A DNA stretch of 64,000 nt from the NCBI RefSeq assembly GCF_029784165.1, contig NC_073696.1:262738494-262802493 (forward strand), written 5' to 3'. The position numbers and the translations under genes were made by a program. A model generated the notes under the pieces. The model worked only from the letters and a program-made list of their open reading frames with translations. It was not told the origin of the DNA and made no database searches. Positions 57,861-64,000 of the stretch are shown in pieces; positions within the stretch are counted from its first letter, which is position 1; each line of letters opens with the position of its first letter. Source of the DNA: Wyeomyia smithii. Its lineage: Eukaryota > Arthropoda > Insecta > Diptera > Culicidae.

Positions 57861-58050
57861 TGCAGTGAGGATAGGTCGCGTCCAAAAAGTCTGAATGAAG
57901 CCCGCTAAAGCGCTACTGATCAATTTGACACGGACCAACGAAAGAAGGAGAAAACTTGCAAAGAAACTTTTAAACCTATACCGCAGCAGAACAATTGACA
58001 GATCAATAGGTACCCCGATCAGAATGTTAAGAAATTTTCTTCAAATAATT

Positions 58051-58080
58051 CGTAATCGTAATCGTAATCGTAATCGTAAT
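58051..58080 (+). repeat. (CGTAAT)5 hexanucleotide repeat
   Basis: Five exact units, followed by one variant CCTAAT and, after CCCTAAC, a run of A (58097-58108). It may be the tail of a retrotransposon. Confidence 0.9.
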
Positions 58081-58111
58081 CCTAATTCCCTAACAAAAAA
58101 AAAAAACAAGC

Positions 58112-59369
58112 TTCACCATATAGTAATTTTCCTTTACCGGTCTGGTACCTAAGCAACAGCACGCACTTCCCGGCATAAAACCCGACCCATCAGGTCAAAT
58201 GCGGCTCTAAGCCTCTTCCTCTCTTCACTCTCTTCCAAAAACCGCCTCAAATTAACATGCACGAAACAGGCGAAATGGTTACGTTGATGAGCTCGGCAAT
58301 CACTATGTGGCGCGGCCAAAAGGAAGTACTAAACAAGTTTACTATTAAAGTTTCACTCGATAGCTTCATACAAATTTTATGCTTCATATTCAAATTTTCA
58401 ACAATTCAACCCTCCACCGAGAAATGTTTTCGTGTCAAACAGAACCCCACTCTGACTCATCTAATTTTCATATTTTTTCCACAGAAATAGAACTGATAAA
58501 AGTCATTATAAATTTAGACATGTAATGCAACTTTTATAAGGGAACAAATCCCCGTAGATAGAGCTAATGATATGACCATGAAATAGGAGGGGGAAACTCC
58601 AAGCCATAAATGGCACGCAGGCCACTGAAACTAAAATCATTCGGTAAGCTGGAACATTACCCAAAATGAATGATGCTATCCAAAAGCTTTTGAAAAATGA
58701 GGCATCAACAAATAATACAAGCGAAAACTAGAAAATGCAAGCTCTCAAATATTCACGAACGGAGAAAATTATTCACGTCGACGTGGGGAAATACACCACA
58801 GAGGTTTCGCGAGTGAATAATCACCAATCATGCTACAATGGACATCAAAATTATCATTCTAATAGAGGACATTTTCCAAATCATAGAGGAAACTCAACCT
58901 ATTAAACTATTAAACTCAGAGAGACCGATTCAACCCGCATATGTTCCTTGCTCAGCATAATGGTGTACTTTTTCCAACCGTATTTCTATTCAGCAACCTT
59001 CGTGCTAGAGTGGGTGTCTTAATAATCCCGAATTACCGACCATCCGATTCGCTAAATGATTTTCCGATCCGATTTCTTCCGGACCACTCTAAAACGAGCC
59101 AATTTTGTTCAATTCAACCTTTCCGTACTTTAGTTATTAGGTTCGAAATCGAATGACGTCCAATCCAACAGATAGGAATTGAAACTAATTATCACCGAAA
59201 CGCTAAAAGCAAGCAATTATAAAACGACTCTCGACTCGCTGTCTCAGCAGTAAATTAGCTCGGCAAATATAGATCCGTTTATAACCGGAGCGCTTATCCC
59301 TAGGAGCATACTTTTTTGACACGCAGTAACTAGTCTTCACGAATTCCATAATAACCGCCTACGCTAAAA
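58112..59369. other. 3' flank of the Rab3GAP2 gene with possible gag scraps
   Basis: Near 58820-58900 a frame reads YNGHQNYHSNRGHFPNHRGN, which has the composition of a gypsy gag C-terminus but is too short to assign. No poly(A) signal for the gene on the minus strand is obvious just left of 59370. Confidence 0.3.
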
Positions 59370-62300
59370 TTACCTCAACTCACTAATGGTAGCACACGCA
59401 TCGAATAACAAACCCGCTATCCGTAGCTCTTTGGATTTACTATTACCGCCGGTAGCTGTGGATGGCATTACCGAAGCCACCGCCGCCGCCGTCGTCGTCG
59501 TCATCGTTGTCATCGTTGTGGTGGTGGAAGTTTGCACCGTGCTCAAACAGCGAAATGCTTTTTCCACCAGCTTCGCCAGCCGGTCGATGGCAATCTGTCC
59601 GGATGCGTTGGCAGCATCGTTGCCCTCGGCAAAACGCAGCTGGGGACCGTGACCCTCCGACGAAATCTGTGCATGAGAAGAATAGATTGAATTAGTGGAA
59701 TGTCAACACAGACACTCCTGGGAAGCTGACTAGCAGGGAACGTAGGTAAATAGAATAGAATGGAAAATAATTAGTTGGCTAAATTGAATTGCTTACTAGG
59801 TTAAACGAGTGTGTCGGAAAAATTGCCGGAATAGAAATAAGAGAGCTTCACAGAGAAAATAGAAGAGTGAAAGAGAGAAGCAAACAGGCAAAATTTCTTA
59901 CCCTGCCTGGAAAGACCAGATCGTGACCTCGTGCACTACTTGTTAACATAATATACTTTGCCAACACTTACGAGGGTATCCAGATAATCAGTCAGCAGCG
60001 GCCCGACGGCTGCCACCTGTCCCCAGAGGCGAGGGTTAGCCTTGGTGTGGACTGTTAATCGCCGACCGGCAATCGCTAGCAGCAGCTTTCCGAGCGCCTG
60101 GTCGGGAACGATATTCTCCAGCAGTTCTTCGGCATAGACGTCCCACCCATGGGCGTACAATTCCACGATCTGTGAACAGAGAGAATAATTTGAAATTAGT
60201 AATAACTCTAGTAAAATTCTTACAAAAAACAACTCACCTGATGCTTCTGCAATTCCGTCGTACTGATCTCCCACACCTCGGCCAGCTGTTCGATGCGCTC
60301 CATCCAGACGATGTGATCGGTGTAGAACACCGTCTCCAGATCCTCCCGAATCAGGTCCATGGTGGCGGTGATGGTTTTGCACAGAAATTCGAACCGCACA
60401 CGTTTCAGCAGCAGATCGGCTTTCGGAAGACTGTATGCCAGCGGCCGGTTGATTTCGGCAAAAAACGACTGGTTGGCCGTGGCGTCAAAGAACTGCTGCA
60501 CCGGTTTCTGGTACTTCACGTTGAACGAGGTCAGTATGAGCAAAACCGTTGTCAGCTCGTGATGTAGCTTGAGCAGGGCCATGTGGGCGGGGGTCTGTTG
60601 AATTGCCAACAGTGTCAACGGTATCGGCCCTTGTTGCAGTAACTCTTCAAAGCGCAGCTCAAGTTTGTCGTGGTCGATGGATTGCGAAAAATGATCGAAA
60701 AACCTCAGGCAACTTTCGAGAAATTGGGGCACCAGAGCATCGGATATTCCGATGTCCTGAAGGCAAAGTTTCTCCTTCGGAAGCCGACCGACCTTATTCA
60801 CAAGTTTTTTCGTTGCTTCCAGAGGAATTTTCAGATGTGCGTTCCAAATCATGCAGCAAAGGCCGTGTTTCATGGAATACTGAAGACGCGGAATCGCGTT
60901 CAAGCATGCCAGACCCGCCTGCAGGCTGTTCATGTTCGCCATATTTTTACTCCAATCACAGATGTACTCCCACGCCAGATGGCACAGTAAGGTACCACTA
61001 TCCAGACTGAAAGGAAAATGTCTTCGAAGAATGCTAAGATTATACAGGATGGGATCTAATTCAGTATCACTACTTCCGCCATATTCGCTGGTTTGTAAAA
61101 GATTTTGTTTTATAAGTTGCAGTCGCTTTCGTTCTTTCCTCTCACTGCTGGCAGGTTCTTGTACTCCTGCTTGCTCGTTCTCTACAGCTTCATCCGGAAC
61201 TTCGATCACCAATTTTTCCGGATCAATTCCGCTAGCACCCACCCATTTTGCAACCATTTCGGCAACAATTCCCTGTCCTCCTTTTAAAATCTCTTTCAGA
61301 CTGACGCTCGGCTTCTGGTAGTTTAGGCCGGTATATTTTGCTTGCGAACATTTAAGACACTCGGCCAGTATGGTGCCAAGAACGGCCACATCGTCCAGCT
61401 TCCCGATCAGCAGAGTCCACTGACAGGCTTCCTGCGACACTTCCTCGAATTGGTAGTCTTCTTCGTCACTGCTCTCCTCGTACTTTAGCGCTTCGTTGCG
61501 ACACATTATAGCTGCCAGCAATCCTCGCAGGGCACAGGGTGACTCCAGCAAGTATTCCCGTGCATTCTGCCACCATACACAGATAGTGTTGTTTTCAAAC
61601 CTTATCTTGTCTTTAGCGAGCAAGCAAATCCTTCGTAGAACTTTGCTGAACTTATTCAAATCTTCGACAAGCTCAGCGATGTCCCGATATACAAACGGAA
61701 GTCGCAACCAATATGCTAGGAATAGTTTGAGCAGATCTTCGTAAAGAATACCGGTAGTACCAGCTACTGTAGCAAACCCGCTAAGCCGAGGCGAGCCACT
61801 TGCCTGGTGGTAAACGTCTTCGAAGATAATCTTTCCCAATGAACTGTACAGGATAGCGGAATCTTCCTTGAGCAAAATTAAGCCTTCGGTGGAAACATTG
61901 AAGTATGACAAATATTCTTGAAATACGTTACTTTTCGCCGTCGAATCCTCGAAGGTAACCCGTGTCGTGGATGTTCCCTCCAGGGAACCATTCATCGTTA
62001 GCAGTTCAATCAGTTTCCCAATCGACGCCAACTCTATTTCAGAAAGTTTGACATTTTCGTCTGCAGCTTCCACCAGGGTGGAACTTTTCCGCCTAATTTC
62101 TTCGCTGCATAAAGGTTTCTCACTCCCTTCGGTTGGATCAGTTATCTCTTCGGTTTCTTCCAAGTCCTTTAACGGTTGAGCTACTTCTTCTGATTGCTCT
62201 GGTGGTTCAGATTCTGGTTTAACATTCACTAGCATATTAACATCGACTTCGTCAGTTAAGAATTGATAAAATAACGTTAACTTTTTGTAATTTTCACACA

Positions 62301-63151
62301 CAGCCCTCAGATGCATTGCCCTATGAAGCTCGTCCGCCTCTAACAAACCATGCTCCTCCAACCCCTCCTCGAAGCTACCGAAAATGTCCATCGCTTTCCG
62401 AAACAAACGCGCAGTAATCTTTCGATGTTTCGCTAACATTTCAACACACTGCAGTTTAATCTCTGCCGTCTCAAAGCTTTTGCACATTTCAATTTCCTCT
62501 TGCTCTTCCGCGTCGCTTCCATCGCCCGTCTTCAGGCAAATCTTCAGTCGCTTCAATAAATGCAAATCTTTAGCAGTCTTGGACTTAGAATCACTCAGCG
62601 CACAATGGAACGGAATGCTGATCTCCTTAAGCGAACAATCGCTCGGATCGAAAAACGTACAACCGAGCCCAGTGTAGCGCACCTTGCTGTTTCCCATGCT
62701 GACGCCCATGAAGCTGTGCGTATTATAAATGAGTTGACCGTTTTTGCATGCCCCGAAGGCAGCCACTTTCGGTCCCGTCTGCAGCGCCCACACTTCCAGC
62801 ATCGACCGGCGAGGAGCGTAAATCACCAAAAACATTGCCTTCCGGCGGTCAATCCTGGCGGGTCCGCTGTCCGACGTTTTAGCAACCTTTTCGGCTACTT
62901 CCATGAAGCCACACTGGGCGTCACGATAGCCCTTCCAAACTCGCAGTGCAATCCCCCTGGAGCAGTCAACCAGGATCACACGGCCCAGATGGTCGGCCAC
63001 TGCTGCCAGGGCGAAATTTGGCGCTAGCCATACCGAGTACGCGCTCCGTTGCTGATCGCACAAACCGAAGCGGCACACCAGCGGTTCCGAGGTGGGAAGC
63101 TGCGGTTCGGACGGAGTCTGCGGTGTCGCTGATGGGCCACCGAACCAAGAG
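59370..63151 (-). CDS. Rab3GAP2: Rab3 GTPase-activating protein non-catalytic subunit (5' exons outside window)
   Basis: Three exons on the minus strand: 63151-60238, 60169-59972 and 59666-59370 (stop), joined in phase 0 by introns of 68 and 305 bases; about 1135 residues are present. The protein pairs with the catalytic subunit Rab3GAP1. The complex acts on Rab3 in neurotransmitter release and has been linked to Rab18 activation at the ER and to autophagy. Diagnostic sequence near the start: the block with FGRVILVD-like GRVILVDCSRGIALRVWKGY, FLVIYAPRRSMLEVWALQTG, and IPFHCALSDSKSKTAKDLHL. The large C-terminal region follows with an acidic insert (YEESSDEEDYQFEE). The last exon carries a Thr/Ala-rich run (TSTTTTMTTMTTTTAAA). 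The first exon here starts at an AG acceptor in mid codon, so roughly 250-300 N-terminal residues lie upstream of the window. Confidence 0.95.
59480..59525. repeat. Trinucleotide-rich run within the last Rab3GAP2 exon
   Basis: GCC, GTC and GTT-type triplets (plus strand) encode the Thr/Ala-rich stretch on the minus strand. The frame is kept, so length variation should be tolerated. Confidence 0.8.
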
Positions 63152-64000
63152 CTGTAAGTGAGGGAACACAATCGGAAAAATGGGTTAAAATGGTAGTTTG
63201 TAACTAATGATGACGAGAATGATTTTACTGTATGAATTTCAAATAAACTGTCCATTTAATTTACTCCATCAGATACACTCCACAGAATTATTTTTTCTCC
63301 TGTTATAACTACTTGAAATATAACCACCTTCGCATGTTTTATGAAATTAGATGATTGATAAATTATATTTATATTTTTATTTTTTTTTCATATACGAACC
63401 CAGAAAAAAAGTTTCAAGAAACTATCAATTCATGGAACTTTCGTCAATACCATAATATTTTGATTCAAACATTTGTTGATTATTACTTACAGAAGAGAAT
63501 TTTTCTCGAACCTTTTAACTCTATTCTTAACTATATATTTGCCGACTTTTACAGATAAAATTAGGTCTAGAATGCTCCAATAGTATTAAATTTCAAGATT
63601 GCTCTTGGTTAGGTTCGAGACTGTCGTATGTTTATGCATGTTTTTGTTATCACAGGATCAATAATTTTAAAATGCCCAAAATACGTGGGTTCTGTAAATG
63701 TAAAATAACCTTGAGAATATATCGATGCAGTTTGGTTGAACAAGAATAATTTTTGTTTCAGAAAAGATAAAACTCATTTAAGTTGTGTTTCAAGAAGATT
63801 CGGCTTTGCTGATTCTTTGTTGTTCGTCTGAAAAGCTATGTAACCGATCTTCGTATGACAGAGCAATTACTGTAAAAGCCCCAACATTGTATCCACTGCC
63901 AACCAATTGGTCGTGTTTCACAAAAAAAACTTGAAAATTTCCACAAATACAATGGTGAAACGAATAGCACGACTGCAAAGAGATGTCACTTTTTTATCGG
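63152..64000 (-). other. Intron of the Rab3GAP2 gene (partial)
   Basis: Begins on the minus strand side with a T-rich stretch and CTTACAG acceptor ending at 63152. No exon encoding the missing N-terminal part was found up to the window's edge, so the intron is at least 849 bases. Confidence 0.7.

Noticed and set aside
58112..59160. Coding sequence of a gypsy-type polyprotein
   Set aside because: Only a 20-residue stretch has gag-like composition; the other frames match nothing I can recognise.
63152..63255. ATG at 63255 as start of Rab3GAP2
   Set aside because: The sequence before 63152 is an intron with a T-rich tract and CTTACAG acceptor; family members need a long N-terminal region, which must lie upstream.

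Overview
The window is animal nuclear DNA, very probably from a mosquito (Culicidae). Genes have introns of about 60-75 bases, there is a 7tm_6 insect odorant receptor, and the transposons are types known from mosquitoes (a DD37E Tc1/mariner relative, a Lian-like Loa-clade retrotransposon, a Penelope-like element, TA-flanked MITEs). The bulk is AT-rich intergenic sequence full of decayed mobile elements. I read everything by eye; no searches were run.

Four host genes are well supported. (1) At 2-2405 (+) is the 3' part of a GH31 alpha-glucosidase-like gene whose catalytic aspartates appear to be lost. (2) At 15280-19382 (+) is a complete two-exon FGAM synthase gene (PFAS, Drosophila ade2), the fourth step of purine synthesis, with an intact glutaminase triad. 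(3) At 31339-32733 (-) is a complete four-exon odorant receptor of 399 residues. (4) At 59370-63151 (-) are the last three exons of the Rab3GAP non-catalytic subunit (Rab3GAP2); its N-terminal exons lie beyond the window. The four genes have no evident functional link. A 67-residue SAM-like ORF at 48369 is a weak candidate gene.

Layout: 2.4-15.2 kb holds microsatellites, a 1.35 kb foldback element, a MITE and two non-LTR retrotransposon remnants. 19.6-21.0 kb is a Penelope-like element (-) with a hammerhead-ribozyme-like motif in its 3' region. 22.0-24.7 kb is a multi-exon pogo/Jerky-type transposase gene (-) broken by a MITE and by a small insertion containing a perfect 90-base palindrome. 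25.7-27.0 kb is a DD37E element with both terminal repeats. 28.6-31.0 kb is a Jockey-like element carrying two nested foldback elements. 34.0-38.6 kb holds a foldback MITE, a DD41D mariner split by a 667-bp hAT MITE with a perfect 8-bp target duplication, a tRNA-derived SINE with a 9-bp duplication, and an RT remnant. 39.8-44.9 kb is a nearly full-length but broken Loa-clade element. 45-59 kb is a graveyard of LTR-type DNA: three tRNA-Arg-type primer sites, two LTR starts, a diverged motif recurring over about 4.7 kb, a 204-bp direct repeat, gag-like pieces and a Jockey ORF1.

I did not find a clearly new biological system. The items most worth following are the GH31 pseudoenzyme, the palindromic insertion, the hammerhead-like motif, and the repeat field at 48.9-53.6 kb.
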